From positions 124,001 through 188,000 of the forward strand of contig NZ_VFVR01000006.1 of NCBI RefSeq assembly GCF_006442205.1: a stretch of DNA of 64,000 nt, written 5' to 3'. The DNA is from Mesorhizobium sp. B2-3-12 (GTDB lineage Bacteria > Pseudomonadota > Alphaproteobacteria > Rhizobiales > Rhizobiaceae). The notes beneath the pieces were generated by a model. That model made no database searches. It saw nothing but the letters and a program-made list of their open reading frames with translations, and was not told where the DNA came from. The position numbers and the translations under genes are program-made. Of the stretch, positions 34,645-44,485 are shown one piece after another (the first letter of the stretch is position 1; every line of letters begins with the position of its first letter).

Positions 34645-35160
34645 TTGCGCGCGCTGAATTTCAAGTCGAGTTTCACTTCCAGACCTGCCGGCGCGATCTC
34701 GTTGCTGGCTGTCATAGCCGCGCTGTCGGGATGCCACACCAATAAGATGATCGGCGACCTCAGCCCGAGCGAGACCTTCACGCAAGGTTATGTCCTCGAC
34801 CAGCAGGCGATCGATTCGGTGCCGGTTGGCTCCAGCCGCGAACAGGTGCTCCTGGCGCTCGGCACACCGTCGACCACCGCGACTTTCGACAATGAGGCGT
34901 TTTACTACATCTCACAGACGCGCAAGCGCTACGTCGCCTTCGACAAGCCGAGGCTGATCGACCAGAAGGTGCTGGCGGTCTATTTTGGCCCGGACAGCCG
35001 TGTCACCCAGATCGCCAATTACGGCTTGAAGGACGGCAAGATCTTCGACTTCATTTCGCGCACCACGCCGACGGGCGGCAAGGACCAGAACTTCCTCAGC
35101 CAGATCATCAACGGCGCCAGCAAGCTGGCGCCCGGCATCCCCGGCGGCGGCACCCCCTGA
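34645..35160 (+). CDS. bamE: BamE/OmlA-like outer-membrane lipoprotein
   Basis: 171 residues. No ATG fits; the TTG at 34645 has GGAG 8 bp upstream and leads into a signal peptide ending in the lipobox L-S-G-C (residue about 28). The SmpA/OmlA domain follows: Q-A-I-D-S-V-P-V-G-S-S-R-E-Q-V-L-L-A-L-G-T-P-S, then the second strand region V-L-A-V-Y-F-G. It should be part of the beta-barrel assembly complex. A gene of this type divergent from CBP3 is the normal arrangement in this order. Confidence 0.85.
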   Translation: MRALNFKSSFTSRPAGAISLLAVIAALSGCHTNKMIGDLSPSETFTQGYVLDQQAIDSVPVGSSREQVLLALGTPSTTATFDNEAFYYISQTRKRYVAFDKPRLIDQKVLAVYFGPDSRVTQIANYGLKDGKIFDFISRTTPTGGKDQNFLSQIINGASKLAPGIPGGGTP

Positions 35161-35229
35161 TCTCTGGATACCTGCTTACCTAGAATCCTGCTTCCCCGAC
35201 CTGGGGAACAGAAATGTCTCAGGCGACCG

Positions 35230-35260
35230 AAAACCCGTGGGAGCGATCTCACGGGTTTTT
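35230..35260 (+). terminator. Terminator of bamE
   Basis: AAACCCGTG (35231-35239) pairs with CACGGGTTT (35250-35258) and is followed by more Ts (35256-35260), 70 bp after the bamE stop. Confidence 0.8.
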
Positions 35261-35400
35261 GTTTGATCAATGAGGAGCCGGCTTGTCAGCGAATAGGGCA
35301 AATCCATATCAACCGGCCAAGCTTGGGGCCTGGACGTGAGCCGTCACGACCGTGTGGTAGCGGACGGCTGGATGACCACGGGGATACCGACCAGTAGCCC

Positions 35401-35538
35401 GTGACATCAGACTGGCTTGCCATCAATCCCCCGTCGATCGACGGCGTCAGACTCAAGCGCGAGCCGGGGGTGCACGAAATGTTGGCCCGTTACCGCAAGC
35501 ATGCGCAGAGCGATGGAGCCAAGCCGGACGGCGGCTGA
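35401..35538 (+). CDS. Doubtful small ORF or gene remnant
   Basis: A GTG-started frame of 45 codons reads T-S-D-W-L-A-I-N-P-P-S-I-D-G-V-R-L-K-R-E-P-G, then H-E-M-L-A-R-Y-R-K-H-A-Q, a composition like real protein. It follows an in-frame TAG directly, and a neighbouring frame upstream (about 35334-35401: D-V-S-R-H-D-R-V-V-A-D-G-W-M-T-T-G) also looks protein-like, so this could be the end of a decayed, frameshifted gene. No ribosome-binding site is visible and no family is recognised. Confidence 0.25.
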   Translation: MTSDWLAINPPSIDGVRLKREPGVHEMLARYRKHAQSDGAKPDGG

Positions 35539-35563
35539 AGCACGGGGCCTGATCCGAGCCAAC

Positions 35564-35597
35564 AAGAACCCGCGAGGATCGCTCCTCGCGGGTTCTT
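35564..35597 (-). terminator. Terminator of hppA
   Basis: A perfect 15-bp stem (35564-35578 with 35583-35597, TCGC loop), 24 bp downstream of the hppA stop on the minus strand. Both strands carry T-rich tails, so it may work in both directions. Confidence 0.85.
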
Positions 35598-35621
35598 GAT
35601 TTTCAGGCCTTGGGTCTTGCC

Positions 35622-37763
35622 TCAGCCGTGCGCGAGCACGGCCAGCAGCAGCAACGCGACGATGTTGGTGATCTTGATCGCCGGGTTGACGGCCGGGCCG
35701 GCGGTGTCCTTGTAGGGATCGCCGACCGTATCGCCGGTCACCGATGCCTTGTGCGCCTCGGAGCCCTTCAGATGCTTGACACCGTCCTTGTCGACGAAAC
35801 CGTCCTCGAACGATTTCTTGGCATTGTCCCAGGCGCCACCGCCCGAGGTCATCGAGATGGCGACGAACAGGCCATTGACGATGACGCCGAGCAGTGAGGC
35901 GCCAAGGGCCGCGAAGGCGGACGCCTTGGAGCCAGAGATCAGCAGCACGCCAAAATAGACGACCAGCGGCGCCAGCACCGGCAGCAGCGACGGGATGATC
36001 ATCTCGCGGATCGCCGCCTTGGTCAGAAGATCGACGGCGCGCGCATAGTTCGGCTTCGAGGTGCCGGCCATGATGCCCGGATCCTCGCGGAACTGCTTGC
36101 GCACTTCCTCGACGATGGCGCCCGCCGCGCGGCCGACGGCCGTCATGGCGATGCCGCCGAACAGGTAGGGGATCAGGCCGCCGAAGATCAGGCCGGCGAC
36201 GACGTAAGGGTTGGAGAGATCGAAGGAGATTTCGCCCATGCCCTGGAAGTAAGGGTATTTGTCGCCATTGGCGGCAAAGAACTTCAAGTCGTTGGAATAG
36301 GCCGCGAACAGCACCAGCGCGCCGAGGCCGGCCGAACCGATGGCATAGCCCTTGGTCACCGCCTTGGTGGTGTTGCCCACAGCGTCGAGCGCGTCGGTGG
36401 AGTGGCGCACTTCCTTGGGCAGGCCGGCCATTTCGGCAATGCCGCCGGCATTGTCGGTGACCGGACCGAAGGCATCGAGCGCCACGATCATGCCGGCGAG
36501 GCCGAGCATGGTGGTGACGGCGATCGCCGTGCCGTAGAGGCCGCCGAGCTGGTAGGTGGCGATGATGCCGCCGACGATGACGATGGCCGGCAGCGCCGTC
36601 GATTCCAACGAAACCGCGAGGCCCTGGATGACGTTCGTACCATGGCCGGTCACCGATGCCTGGGCGATCGAGTTGACCGGACGTTTGTTGGTGCCGGTGT
36701 AGTATTCGGTGATCACCACGATGAGGCCGGTCACCACCAGGCCGATCAGGCCGCAGATGAACAGGTTCTTGCCGGTGATGGTCATGCCGGCGACTGTGCC
36801 GACCTCGCCCCAGCCGAGCGTGGCGGAGGTGGCGACGCCGAGGCCTACGATGGACAGCAGGCCGGTCACGATCAGGCCCTTGTAGAGCGCGCCCATGATC
36901 GAGCCGTTGGAGCCGAGCTTGACGAAGAAGGTGCCGACGATCGAGGTCAGGATGCAGGCGCCGCAAATGGCAAGCGGATAGAGCATCGCGGCACCAAGGA
37001 TAGCGGTGCCGCCGAAGAAGATGGCGCCCAGCACCATGGTGGCGACCACGGTCACGGCATAGGTTTCGAACAGGTCGGCGGCCATGCCGGCGCAATCGCC
37101 GACATTGTCGCCGACATTGTCGGCGATGGTGGCCGGGTTGCGCGGATCATCCTCGGGAATACCGGCTTCGACCTTGCCCACCAGATCGCCGCCGACATCG
37201 GCGCCCTTGGTGAAGATGCCGCCGCCGAGACGGGCGAAGATCGAGATCAGCGAGGCGCCGAAGCCAAGCGAGACCAGCGAGTCGATGACGATGCGGTCGT
37301 TGGGCTGCAGGCCGAGGAAATGGGTCAGGATAAGGTAGTAGATGGAAACGCCAAGCAAGGCCAGGCCAGCCACCAGCATGCCGGTGATGGCGCCCGACTT
37401 GAAGGCTATGTCGAGGCCGGCGGCAAGGCTGTTGGAGGCCGCTTGCGCGGTGCGCACATTGGCCCGCACCGAAACATGCATGCCGATGAAACCGGCAGCG
37501 CCCGACAGAACGGCGCCGATCAGGAAGCCGATGGCGGCGGTGATCGACAGCAGCCACCAGGCGAGCAGGAGCACGACCACGCCGACGATGGCGATGGTGG
37601 TGTACTGGCGCGCCAGATAGGCCTGCGCGCCTTCGCGAATGGCGGCGGAAATTTCCTGCATGCGTGCGTTGCCCTGATCGGCCGCAAGGACCGAACGTGT
37701 CGCCCATATGGCGTAAAGGACAGAAAGCAAGCCGCAGGCGATGACAGCGGAAATAATGGTCAT
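35622..37763 (-). CDS. hppA: Membrane H+-translocating pyrophosphatase
   Basis: 713 residues with about 16 membrane helices. The pyrophosphate-binding loop is [20 protein letters not shown], then [15 protein letters not shown], with Lys and Asp ligands for magnesium-pyrophosphate. The determinant segment reads V-G-N-T-T-K-A: a lysine here marks the K+-independent class, which pumps protons. It couples PPi hydrolysis to proton export from the cytoplasm or into acidocalcisomes. Monocistronic, with its own strong terminator. Confidence 0.96.
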   Translation of the reverse strand: MTIISAVIACGLLSVLYAIWATRSVLAADQGNARMQEISAAIREGAQAYLARQYTTIAIVGVVVLLLAWWLLSITAAIGFLIGAVLSGAAGFIGMHVSVRANVRTAQAASNSLAAGLDIAFKSGAITGMLVAGLALLGVSIYYLILTHFLGLQPNDRIVIDSLVSLGFGASLISIFARLGGGIFTKGADVGGDLVGKVEAGIPEDDPRNPATIADNVGDNVGDCAGMAADLFETYAVTVVATMVLGAIFFGGTAILGAAMLYPLAICGACILTSIVGTFFVKLGSNGSIMGALYKGLIVTGLLSIVGLGVATSATLGWGEVGTVAGMTITGKNLFICGLIGLVVTGLIVVITEYYTGTNKRPVNSIAQASVTGHGTNVIQGLAVSLESTALPAIVIVGGIIATYQLGGLYGTAIAVTTMLGLAGMIVALDAFGPVTDNAGGIAEMAGLPKEVRHSTDALDAVGNTTKAVTKGYAIGSAGLGALVLFAAYSNDLKFFAANGDKYPYFQGMGEISFDLSNPYVVAGLIFGGLIPYLFGGIAMTAVGRAAGAIVEEVRKQFREDPGIMAGTSKPNYARAVDLLTKAAIREMIIPSLLPVLAPLVVYFGVLLISGSKASAFAALGASLLGVIVNGLFVAISMTSGGGAWDNAKKSFEDGFVDKDGVKHLKGSEAHKASVTGDTVGDPYKDTAGPAVNPAIKITNIVALLLLAVLAHG

Positions 37764-37968
37764 TGCCGGATTTTCCTCGATTGTTGGCCCAAAAGAACCC
37801 CTCCCTGGGCCGTTGAGACAAAGACGGAATCCCGCGCATGGAATCCCCCTCTTCGCATCGGTGTATGCGAAACAGGGCTGCGAACGTCAAGATATTGTTC
37901 GGTTTTTGCCCGCCTTTCAGCCAAAAGGTCCGAACTGGTGAGTGTGCGCCGCGATCACCGGCGGTTTA

Positions 37969-37986
37969 GATCGATTGAAATCGATC
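37969..37986. repeat. Short palindrome upstream of hppA
   Basis: GATCGATT (37969-37976), GA, AATCGATC (37979-37986) form a perfect 8-bp inverted repeat; allowing two mismatches the arms grow to 14 bp (37963-37992). It lies 206 bp upstream of the hppA start and 19 bp beyond the stop of the osmoprotectant permease gene. It could be an operator, a transcript-end hairpin or a dispersed repeat. Confidence 0.4.
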
Positions 37987-38004
37987 CGAACCGTTGGGCA
38001 CGGG

Positions 38005-38754
38005 TCAGTTCGCCTCTCTCCCCATCCGGCGCGCCGCGTAGCGCTCGATTGCCGAGAGGCCGTCATAGATCAGCACGGCAAGCGCCGCGACGATCAGGCC
38101 GCCCTGCAGGATGAAGGCCAGATTGTTTGACAGCAGCCCGGCGATGATCACCTCGCCCAGCGTCCTGGCGGCCACGGTCGAACCGATGGTGGCGGTGGCC
38201 AGACTGATCACCACCGACAGTCTGATGCCGCCAAGGATGATCGGCGCGCTGAGCGGCAGTTCGACCTTGGTGAGCCTTTGCCAGCCGGTCATGCCGGCGC
38301 CGCGCGCCGCCTCGACGACATTGGCCGGCAGCGTCGTCAGCCCCGTGAGCGCGTTCTCGAAGATCGGCAGCAGGCCATAGAGAAACAGTGCGATCAGCGT
38401 CGGCTTCTCGCCGAAGCCAACCGCCGGCACGGCGAGCGCCAGCACCGCCACCGGCGGAAAGGTCTGGCCGATATTGACCAGGCTGCGCGACAGCGGCAGG
38501 AATTCGGCGCCTGCAGGCCGGGTGACGAGGATGGCGAGCGCCACCGCGACGATGGTGGCGGCGACAGTCGCGATCAGCACGGTGCGCAGATGCAGCAGCG
38601 TCAGTGTCAGCAGGCTGCCCTGGTTGTAGATCGCGGGCGCGTTGTTTTCGGTCAGCGGCTTCAGCAATGGCTCGAACAAACCCGGACTGGTGATGAAGGC
38701 AACGAGCAACACCACCAGCGCAAGCCTGAGCAGCAAAGGCAGCCAGGCCTTCAT
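38005..38754 (-). CDS. Osmoprotectant ABC transporter permease (YehW/OsmW type)
   Basis: 249 residues with six or seven hydrophobic segments and the binding-protein-dependent permease loop E-A-A-R-G-A-G-M-T-G-W-Q-R-L-T-K-V-E-L-P-L (EAA motif). Its size matches YehW of the OsmU (Yeh) osmoprotectant importer. It is the last gene of a four-gene set and overlaps the ATPase gene by 4 bp (38751-38754). Confidence 0.85.
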   Translation of the reverse strand: MKAWLPLLLRLALVVLLVAFITSPGLFEPLLKPLTENNAPAIYNQGSLLTLTLLHLRTVLIATVAATIVAVALAILVTRPAGAEFLPLSRSLVNIGQTFPPVAVLALAVPAVGFGEKPTLIALFLYGLLPIFENALTGLTTLPANVVEAARGAGMTGWQRLTKVELPLSAPIILGGIRLSVVISLATATIGSTVAARTLGEVIIAGLLSNNLAFILQGGLIVAALAVLIYDGLSAIERYAARRMGREAN

Positions 38755-39689
38755 GCCGGCCTCGCCGCCCGCTTGACCAGGCCATCCACGGTGACGCGGC
38801 CAATCGGCTTGCCGTCGGCGCCCTTCACCGGCAGCGCCGGCCTGCTGGACCAGAGAAGCTCCGCGAGCGCGTCACGCTGGCTGGCGTCGCCTGATATCGC
38901 CTCGCCCTCGGCCCCGCCCTGCTCCACCGCATCGCGCACCTGCCCCAGCGACAGCAGCCTGAATGGCCTTTCGCTGGCGCCGACCAACGTCTCGACGAAG
39001 GCGTTGGCCGGCTTCGCCAGGATCTCGGCGGGCCTTGCATATTGCACGAGCTTGCCGGCATCCATGACGGCGATCTTGTCGCCCATATGCACGGCCTCCT
39101 CCATGTCATGGGTGACGAGGATGATGGTGGTGCCGAAGCGCTTCTGGATCGCCAGCAGGTCTTCCTGCGCCTTGGTGCGGATGATCGGGTCGAGCGCGCC
39201 GAACGGCTCGTCCATCAAAAGCACGTTGGGCTCGGCGGCGAGCGCGCGGGCAACGCCGACGCGCTGCTGCTGGCCGCCGGACAGTTCGTGCGGATAGCGC
39301 GGCCCGAATTCCCGGGGGTCTAGCTGGTAGAGCGTCATCAGTTCATCGACGCGGGCGTTGATGCGCGCCTTGTCCCAGCCAAGCAGGACCGGCACGGTGG
39401 CGATGTTCTGCGCCACGGTGCGATGTGGAAACAGGCCGTGGCCCTGGATGGCATAGCCGATGCTGCGGCGCAGTTCGTAACCGGGCACCGACCTGTTGTC
39501 GGCGCCGTCGAGCTTGATAATGCCTGACGTCGGCTCGACCAGCCGGTTGATCATGCGCAACAGCGTCGTCTTGCCGGAACCCGAAGTGCCGACAATGACG
39601 GCGATGGTGCGCGGCTCGATGAGCATCGAGACGTTGTCGACGACCGTCGTCGCGTCATAGCGCTTGGTGATGCCTTCGATCTCGATCAT
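38751..39689 (-). CDS. Osmoprotectant ABC transporter ATP-binding protein (YehX/OsmV type)
   Basis: 312 residues. Walker A is GTSGSGKTT (near residue 35), the signature is LSGGQQQR, Walker B is VLLMDEPFGALD and the H-loop lies in L-V-T-H-D-M-E-E-A. The C-terminal 80 residues carry a reduced CBS-like region, as in OpuA/OpuC ATPases, where it senses ionic strength. It overlaps both flanking permease genes by 4 bp. Confidence 0.92.
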   Translation of the reverse strand: MIEIEGITKRYDATTVVDNVSMLIEPRTIAVIVGTSGSGKTTLLRMINRLVEPTSGIIKLDGADNRSVPGYELRRSIGYAIQGHGLFPHRTVAQNIATVPVLLGWDKARINARVDELMTLYQLDPREFGPRYPHELSGGQQQRVGVARALAAEPNVLLMDEPFGALDPIIRTKAQEDLLAIQKRFGTTIILVTHDMEEAVHMGDKIAVMDAGKLVQYARPAEILAKPANAFVETLVGASERPFRLLSLGQVRDAVEQGGAEGEAISGDASQRDALAELLWSSRPALPVKGADGKPIGRVTVDGLVKRAARPA

Positions 39690-40849
39690 GCCGTTTCTAC
39701 CCTGCGCTTGGTGGCGGTCATTTCGATCACCGCGTCGAGGATGATGGCAGCGGCGAAGGCCAGCGCCACGGTTGGCACCGCGCCAAGCAGCACCAGGTCC
39801 ATCGCCGTCTGGCCGACGCCCTGGAACACGAACACGCCAAAACCGCCGCCGCCGATCAGCGCGGCGATGGTGGCAAGGCCGATGTTCTGCACCAGGACGA
39901 TGCGGATGCCGGTCAGGATCACCGGAAAAGCCAGCGGAAACTCGACACCGATCAGGCGCTGGCGGTCGGTCATGCCCATGCCGCGCGCCGCGTCATTGGC
40001 GGCACGCGGCACGCCGGCAAGGCCGACCACGGTGTTGGCCACCACCGGCAGCAGCGAATAGAGAAACAGCGCGACGAAGGCGGGTGCCGTGCCGATGCCC
40101 CTGATACCGAGCGCGGCGGCCCCAGGCACATGGATGGCGACCCAGCCAAGCGGCGCGATCAGCAGGCCGAACAGCGCGATCGAAGGGATGGTCTGGATGA
40201 TGTTCAAGACGTTGAGGACGCCGGCCCGCAGGCTTTCGACGCGGTGGCACAGGATGCCGAGCGGCAGGCCGACGATCACCGCGGCAAGCAGCGAGCCGAG
40301 CGCCAGGGTCACATGCTTGGAGCCTTCGGTCCAGAAGCTGTCGGCACGGTTGGAATATTCCTTGAGAATGGAGAGGCTGTCCCAGCGCCCTGAAACCAGC
40401 AGCAAGCCGATGGCCAGCGCCGCGACGACAAGCACGCCGACGCGCGCCGAGGGCGACAGGTTGAGCCGGGTCAGCACGTCGGCGAGCAAAAGCGTGAAAG
40501 CGAAGATGAGAATCCAGAAGCCGGAGGCCGGCGAGACCCTGGCAAAGGTGTTGCCGGCCGGAGTGAGGAATGTGCCGGCGACGCCGATGAGCAGCGCCAG
40601 CGCGACAAGCGCCACGACGCTGGCTGCAAGGCGCAAAATCAGCGGCGTCCTGAACAGGGCGACAAGGGCGGCCAGAACGAGGATCGCCAAAAGCAGCGGA
40701 CCAGTCGTCGCCGGCAGAGCTTCAAGAATCGAGCGCGCCTGGCCGGGAACGATGCGGTTGGCGCGGAAAGTGGCGAAGGGGGCCGCGAAAGCCGCATAGG
40801 CAGCAATCACGGCGATGACCACGCCGAGCTTGTCGAATCGAGGGCTCAT
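39686..40849 (-). CDS. Osmoprotectant ABC transporter permease (YehY/OsmY type)
   Basis: 387 residues, with about four extra N-terminal membrane segments (residues 10-140) before the standard permease core, whose EAA-type loop is R-A-A-N-D-A-A-R-G-M-G-M-T-D-R-Q-R-L-I-G-V-E-F-P-L. The long form matches YehY of the OsmU system. Upstream, a RIME-like inverted repeat separates it from the binding-protein gene, which is unusual inside an ABC operon. Confidence 0.88.
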   Translation of the reverse strand: MSPRFDKLGVVIAVIAAYAAFAAPFATFRANRIVPGQARSILEALPATTGPLLLAILVLAALVALFRTPLILRLAASVVALVALALLIGVAGTFLTPAGNTFARVSPASGFWILIFAFTLLLADVLTRLNLSPSARVGVLVVAALAIGLLLVSGRWDSLSILKEYSNRADSFWTEGSKHVTLALGSLLAAVIVGLPLGILCHRVESLRAGVLNVLNIIQTIPSIALFGLLIAPLGWVAIHVPGAAALGIRGIGTAPAFVALFLYSLLPVVANTVVGLAGVPRAANDAARGMGMTDRQRLIGVEFPLAFPVILTGIRIVLVQNIGLATIAALIGGGGFGVFVFQGVGQTAMDLVLLGAVPTVALAFAAAIILDAVIEMTATKRRVETA

Positions 40850-40864
40850 AAGGCGCGTTTGCGC

Positions 40865-41030
40865 GAGGCGCCCCCCTCTGTCCTGCCGGACATCTCCCCC
40901 TCATGGGGAGAGATCGGATGTCGTGACGGCCTTCGCCAATCTTCGGCGCTGTAAAAAGAAACGAGGCGCACAAACTGCCAATCTCCCCCCTCGAGGGGGA
41001 GATGTCCGGCAGGACAGAGGGGGGCGCCTC
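40865..41030. repeat. RIME-like element with 38-bp inverted repeats
   Basis: Positions 40865-40902 and 40993-41030 are perfect inverted copies of each other (38 bp), around a 90-bp centre. The arms contain the core GTCCGGCAGGACAGAGGGG on one strand, characteristic of rhizobial intergenic mosaic elements, and each arm ends in a C/G-run hairpin (CTCCCCCTC...GGGGAG). No coding capacity. The element sits between the osmoprotectant binding-protein gene (stop 41058) and the permease gene (start 40849). Confidence 0.85.
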
Positions 41031-41057
41031 GCACCGACGTCACTTATCGACGCGCAG

Positions 41058-41969
41058 CTACTTCAAAAACCCGTTCTTCTTCAAAAAGTCTTCGGCGACG
41101 CCCTTGACCGGCTCGCCGCCGACCTGGACGCGGCCGTTGAGCTCCTGCAGCGTGACGAGGTCGAGCTTGGCGAAGACCGGCTTCAGCAGCGTCTCGATCT
41201 CCGGGTGCTCCTTCAGCACGGATTCGCGGATGATCGGCGCCGGCTGATAGACCGGCTGCACGCCCTTGTCGTCGGTCAGCACGACGAGGCCTGACGAGGC
41301 GATGCCGCCATCGGTGCCGTAGACCATGGCGGCATTGGCGCCGCTGGTCTGGTTGGCGGCGGCCGCGATGGTCGCGGCGGTGTCGCCACCCGAGAGCGTG
41401 ATCAGCTGGTCGGGCTTCAATGTGAAGCCATAGGTGGTCTGGAAGGCCGGCAGAGCCGCCGCCGAATTGACGAACTCGGCGGAAGCCGCGAGCACCACCT
41501 TGCCGCCGCCGGCGACATATTTGCCGAAGTCCGACAGCGTGACCAGCTTGTTCTCGTCCGTCACTTCCTTGCGCAGGGCGATCGCCCAGGTGTTGTTGGC
41601 CGGCGCAGGCGACAGCCAGACGATCTTGTTGGCGTCGTAGTCGAGCTTCTTGGCCGTCTCATAGGCCTTGGCCGCATCCTTCCATGCCGGATCGTCGGCC
41701 TTCTCGAAGAAGAAGGCGGCATTGCCGGTATATTCGGGATAGATGTCGATCTCGCCGGCGGTGATCGCCTTGCGCACCACCGGCGTGCCGCCGAGTTGGA
41801 TGCGATCCGTGGTCTTGATGTTGTTGGCGTTGAGAACGAGCTGGATAATGTTGCCGAGCACACCACCCTCGGTGTCGATCTTCGAGGAGACGACCACCTG
41901 AGCGCTCGCGGACGCCGCCGTGATGGCGAGCGCCATTGCCGCGCTGGCCAGAACCTTGACTGAAAACAT
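41058..41969 (-). CDS. Osmoprotectant-binding periplasmic protein (YehZ/OsmF type)
   Basis: 303 residues from the ATG at 41967-41969, with a signal peptide ending A-S-A-S-A near residue 22. The OpuAC domain follows: V-V-V-S-S-K-I-D-T-E-G-G-V-L-G-N-I-I, G-E-I-D-I-Y-P-E-Y-T-G-N-A, W-L-S-P-A-P-A-N-N-T-W-A-I-A, the family's ligand-binding blocks. It should capture betaine-like or other osmoprotectants for the permease/ATPase set downstream. Choline, glycine betaine or glycerophosphocholine cannot be told apart by eye. Confidence 0.9.
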   Translation of the reverse strand: MFSVKVLASAAMALAITAASASAQVVVSSKIDTEGGVLGNIIQLVLNANNIKTTDRIQLGGTPVVRKAITAGEIDIYPEYTGNAAFFFEKADDPAWKDAAKAYETAKKLDYDANKIVWLSPAPANNTWAIALRKEVTDENKLVTLSDFGKYVAGGGKVVLAASAEFVNSAAALPAFQTTYGFTLKPDQLITLSGGDTAATIAAAANQTSGANAAMVYGTDGGIASSGLVVLTDDKGVQPVYQPAPIIRESVLKEHPEIETLLKPVFAKLDLVTLQELNGRVQVGGEPVKGVAEDFLKKNGFLK

Positions 41970-42189
41970 TGTGAAAACCCCTTGCTGTGAACCGGAATGC
42001 GGTGGCCGCATATGAGCATGGCTTCAACGGCCAGTCGGGGCACACGGTTTCATAAGAAGGGGGATCAGCGCAATATTTTTGTTCCGGACGCGCGGATTTC
42101 GGCCCGACAGCGACAGCAGGCTGGCGATCTGCCGACATTCGGCGGATAGTGCAGCCGGGGATGCGGGCGGCAAACACGGAGAGCGTGTC

Positions 42190-42762
42190 ATGGCCATACA
42201 CAAAGTCGGTTATCTCATCGGCAGCCTTGCCCGGGAATCCATCAACCGCAAGCTGGCGAAGGCGCTGGTTCAACTTGCCCCGCCGGAACTCGAAATGACG
42301 GAAATCCCGTTCAAGGATCTGCCGCTCTACAGTTACGACTATGATGCCAATTTCCCACCGGCCGCCCAGGCTTTCAAAAAGGCGATCGCCTCCGTCCAGG
42401 CCGTGCTGTTCGTCACCCCGGAGTATAACCGCTCGATCCCTGGCGGACTGAAGAATGCAATCGACTGGGCCAGTCGGCCCTATGGCAAGAATTCATTCGC
42501 GCGCAAACCGTCGGCCGTCATCGGAACATCGCCGGGCGCCATTGCCACCGCTGTCGCCCAGCAAAGCCTGCGCAGCGTTCTGAGTTTCTGCAACTCACCC
42601 CAGATGAATGCGCCCGAAGCCTATATCCAGTTCACGCCGGGGCTGATCACTGACAATGGCGAGGTGACGGTTGAGTCCACCGAGGATTTCCTGCGCAACT
42701 ACATGGCTGAGTTCCACATGTTCATAGCGCGGGTGCTTCAGGTTCTGCCGCCGGACGCATAA
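42190..42762 (+). CDS. NADPH-dependent FMN reductase family protein
   Basis: 190 residues of the flavodoxin-like FMN reductase fold: V-G-Y-L-I-G-S-L-A-R-E-S-I-N-R-K-L-A at the start (phosphate-binding loop) and V-T-P-E-Y-N-R-S-I-P-G-G-L-K-N-A-I-D-W-A-S-R-P in the centre, the signature of chromate/quinone reductases such as ChrR/YieF. It probably reduces quinones or metals with NADPH. The ATG at 42190 has GGAGAGCG upstream. Divergent from the osmoprotectant operon. Confidence 0.9.
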   Translation: MAIHKVGYLIGSLARESINRKLAKALVQLAPPELEMTEIPFKDLPLYSYDYDANFPPAAQAFKKAIASVQAVLFVTPEYNRSIPGGLKNAIDWASRPYGKNSFARKPSAVIGTSPGAIATAVAQQSLRSVLSFCNSPQMNAPEAYIQFTPGLITDNGEVTVESTEDFLRNYMAEFHMFIARVLQVLPPDA

Positions 42763-42776
42763 CTTTCGAACTGGCG

Positions 42777-43988
42777 TCAGGCCGGCCGCAAGCTCGTCAT
42801 CTTCAGCGCGCCGAGTGCCACGAAGCAAAGCGCGGCGACCGGAAAGATCATCCAGTTGAGCATCGTCCAGCCCCAGGCGTTGTAGACCATCCCCGACAGC
42901 AGTGATGCGCAGGCGACGGAGCCGAACAGCACGAAGTCGTGGAAGCCCTGGACCTTGCCCTTTTCGGAAGGGTGGTAGCTGGCGGCCACCATGGCGGTGG
43001 CGCCGATGAAGGCGAAATTCCATCCAAGGCCGAGCAGGATCAGCGCCGTCCAGAATTGCCACAGCGCCAAGCCCGACAAGGCAACGATGGCACAGCCGAT
43101 CAGCAGCAGGAGACCGATGGCGACAATGCGCTCAGCGCCGAAGCGATGGATCAGCGAGCCGGTGAAGAAGCTTGGCCCGAACATGGCCATGACGTGCCAG
43201 GAGATGCCCAGCGTTGCATCGTCCTCGGACAGGCCGCAGCCGACCATGGCAAGCGGCGCGCCGGTCATGACGAAACTCATCAGGGCATAGCTGCCGACGG
43301 CGCAGAACAGTGCGGCCACGAAGCGCGGCCTGGTGACGATTTCGGCCAAGGGCCTGGTATCGCCGCCGACACTGTCGACCTTGCCAATGGCCTTGGCCGG
43401 CAAACGCAGGAACGACAGGATGATGGCGCCCGCCGCGGCCAACACCAGGATCGACGCGAACGACCCGGCAAACATCACCGGAGCGAACAGCTCGCGGGTG
43501 AAAATGACGATCTGCGGCCCCAAGATGGCGGTGATGATGCCTCCGGCCAGCACGAAGGATATGGCGCGCGCCTTGAATTCAGGCGGTGCGTTGTCGGCGG
43601 CGGCAAAACGGAACTGCTGCACGAATGCGCCACCGACACCAAGCACGAGCAGTGCGAACGCGAACAGCCAGAAACTTGCATGGAAAAGCGCAAGGGTGGC
43701 GACCAAACCGCCGATCGCGGTGACCACGGTGCCGGTCATGAAGCCGCCGCGCTGACCCAGCTTGCGGATGATGGCCGCCGCCGGCAGGGCGCCCAGCGCC
43801 ACGCCAAGGTTGTAGCCGGTGACCGGCGCGGTTGCCAACGACTTGTCCGCGGCCAGCAGATATTGCCCGGCCAGCGCGCCCATGGAGATGGCGATGGGCG
43901 CCGCCGAGCCGATAATCGCCTGCGAGGCGGCGAGGATCAGCGCGGTGCGCCGCGCCTCCCTGCCCGCCTCGACGGCGATGGCCGTCAC
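42777..43988 (-). CDS. MFS transporter
   Basis: 403 residues with twelve hydrophobic segments. The between-helix 2-3 loop carries [10 protein letters not shown], a degenerate MFS motif A. The substrate is unknown. Its ATG overlaps the nusB stop by 4 bp (43985-43988), so it is translated from the rib-nusB transcript. Most relatives have thiL or other genes at this place. Confidence 0.85.
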   Translation of the reverse strand: MTAIAVEAGREARRTALILAASQAIIGSAAPIAISMGALAGQYLLAADKSLATAPVTGYNLGVALGALPAAAIIRKLGQRGGFMTGTVVTAIGGLVATLALFHASFWLFAFALLVLGVGGAFVQQFRFAAADNAPPEFKARAISFVLAGGIITAILGPQIVIFTRELFAPVMFAGSFASILVLAAAGAIILSFLRLPAKAIGKVDSVGGDTRPLAEIVTRPRFVAALFCAVGSYALMSFVMTGAPLAMVGCGLSEDDATLGISWHVMAMFGPSFFTGSLIHRFGAERIVAIGLLLLIGCAIVALSGLALWQFWTALILLGLGWNFAFIGATAMVAASYHPSEKGKVQGFHDFVLFGSVACASLLSGMVYNAWGWTMLNWMIFPVAALCFVALGALKMTSLRPA

Positions 43989-44485
43989 GAAGCGTCCTTG
44001 CCCCGGCCCTCGCCACGCACCCGGCGTGACACACGGTCGAGCACGGCGTTGACCAGCTTCGGCTCGTCTTCCCCGTAGAAGGCCTTGGCGATATCGACAT
44101 ATTCGGTGACGATGACCGCGACGGGCACATCCTCGCGCTTCATCAACTCATAGACGCCGGCGCGCAGAATGGCACGCAGCGTGGAATCGAGGCGCGACAG
44201 CGGCCAGTCGTCGGTCAGCGCCTGTCGGATGATCGGATCAATGGTCTTCTGGTTCTCGACGACGCCCGCCAGGATGGCGCGAAACCACTGCGCGTCCGCC
44301 TCGCGATAGAGCGCACCGTCGACTTCCTTGCCGAGACGGAACGCCTCGTATTCGGCGGTGATCTCGAACACGCCGCTGCCGGCGACATCCATCTGGTAGA
44401 GCGCCTGCACGGCGGCCAGACGGGCGGCGCCGCGCTTGTTGGCGTGGCGTACCGCGGGCTGCCCTGGCGAAGCGGGTTCGCTCAC
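43985..44485 (-). CDS. nusB: Transcription antitermination protein NusB
   Basis: 166 residues starting at the GTG 44483-44485, which overlaps the ribH stop (GTGA). The NusB helical fold is seen in [16 protein letters not shown] and [21 protein letters not shown], then F-free V-N-A-V-L-D-R-V. With NusE it binds boxA RNA and supports rRNA transcription. It is coupled to ribH upstream and the MFS gene downstream. Confidence 0.95.
   Translation of the reverse strand: MSEPASPGQPAVRHANKRGAARLAAVQALYQMDVAGSGVFEITAEYEAFRLGKEVDGALYREADAQWFRAILAGVVENQKTIDPIIRQALTDDWPLSRLDSTLRAILRAGVYELMKREDVPVAVIVTEYVDIAKAFYGEDEPKLVNAVLDRVSRRVRGEGRGKDAS

Larger units (their letters stand above)
35161..35621. other. 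Gap between bamE and hppA
   Basis: A 461-bp gap framed by two strong terminators (listed separately). The middle, 35265-35560, holds only a doubtful 45-codon frame (35401-35538); no promoter, tRNA or repeat is recognised. Confidence 0.6.

Noticed and set aside
36402-38114. 570-codon plus-strand frame across hppA
   Set aside because: Antisense to the pyrophosphatase over most of its length, His/Asp/Gly-rich, no motif, no ribosome-binding site.
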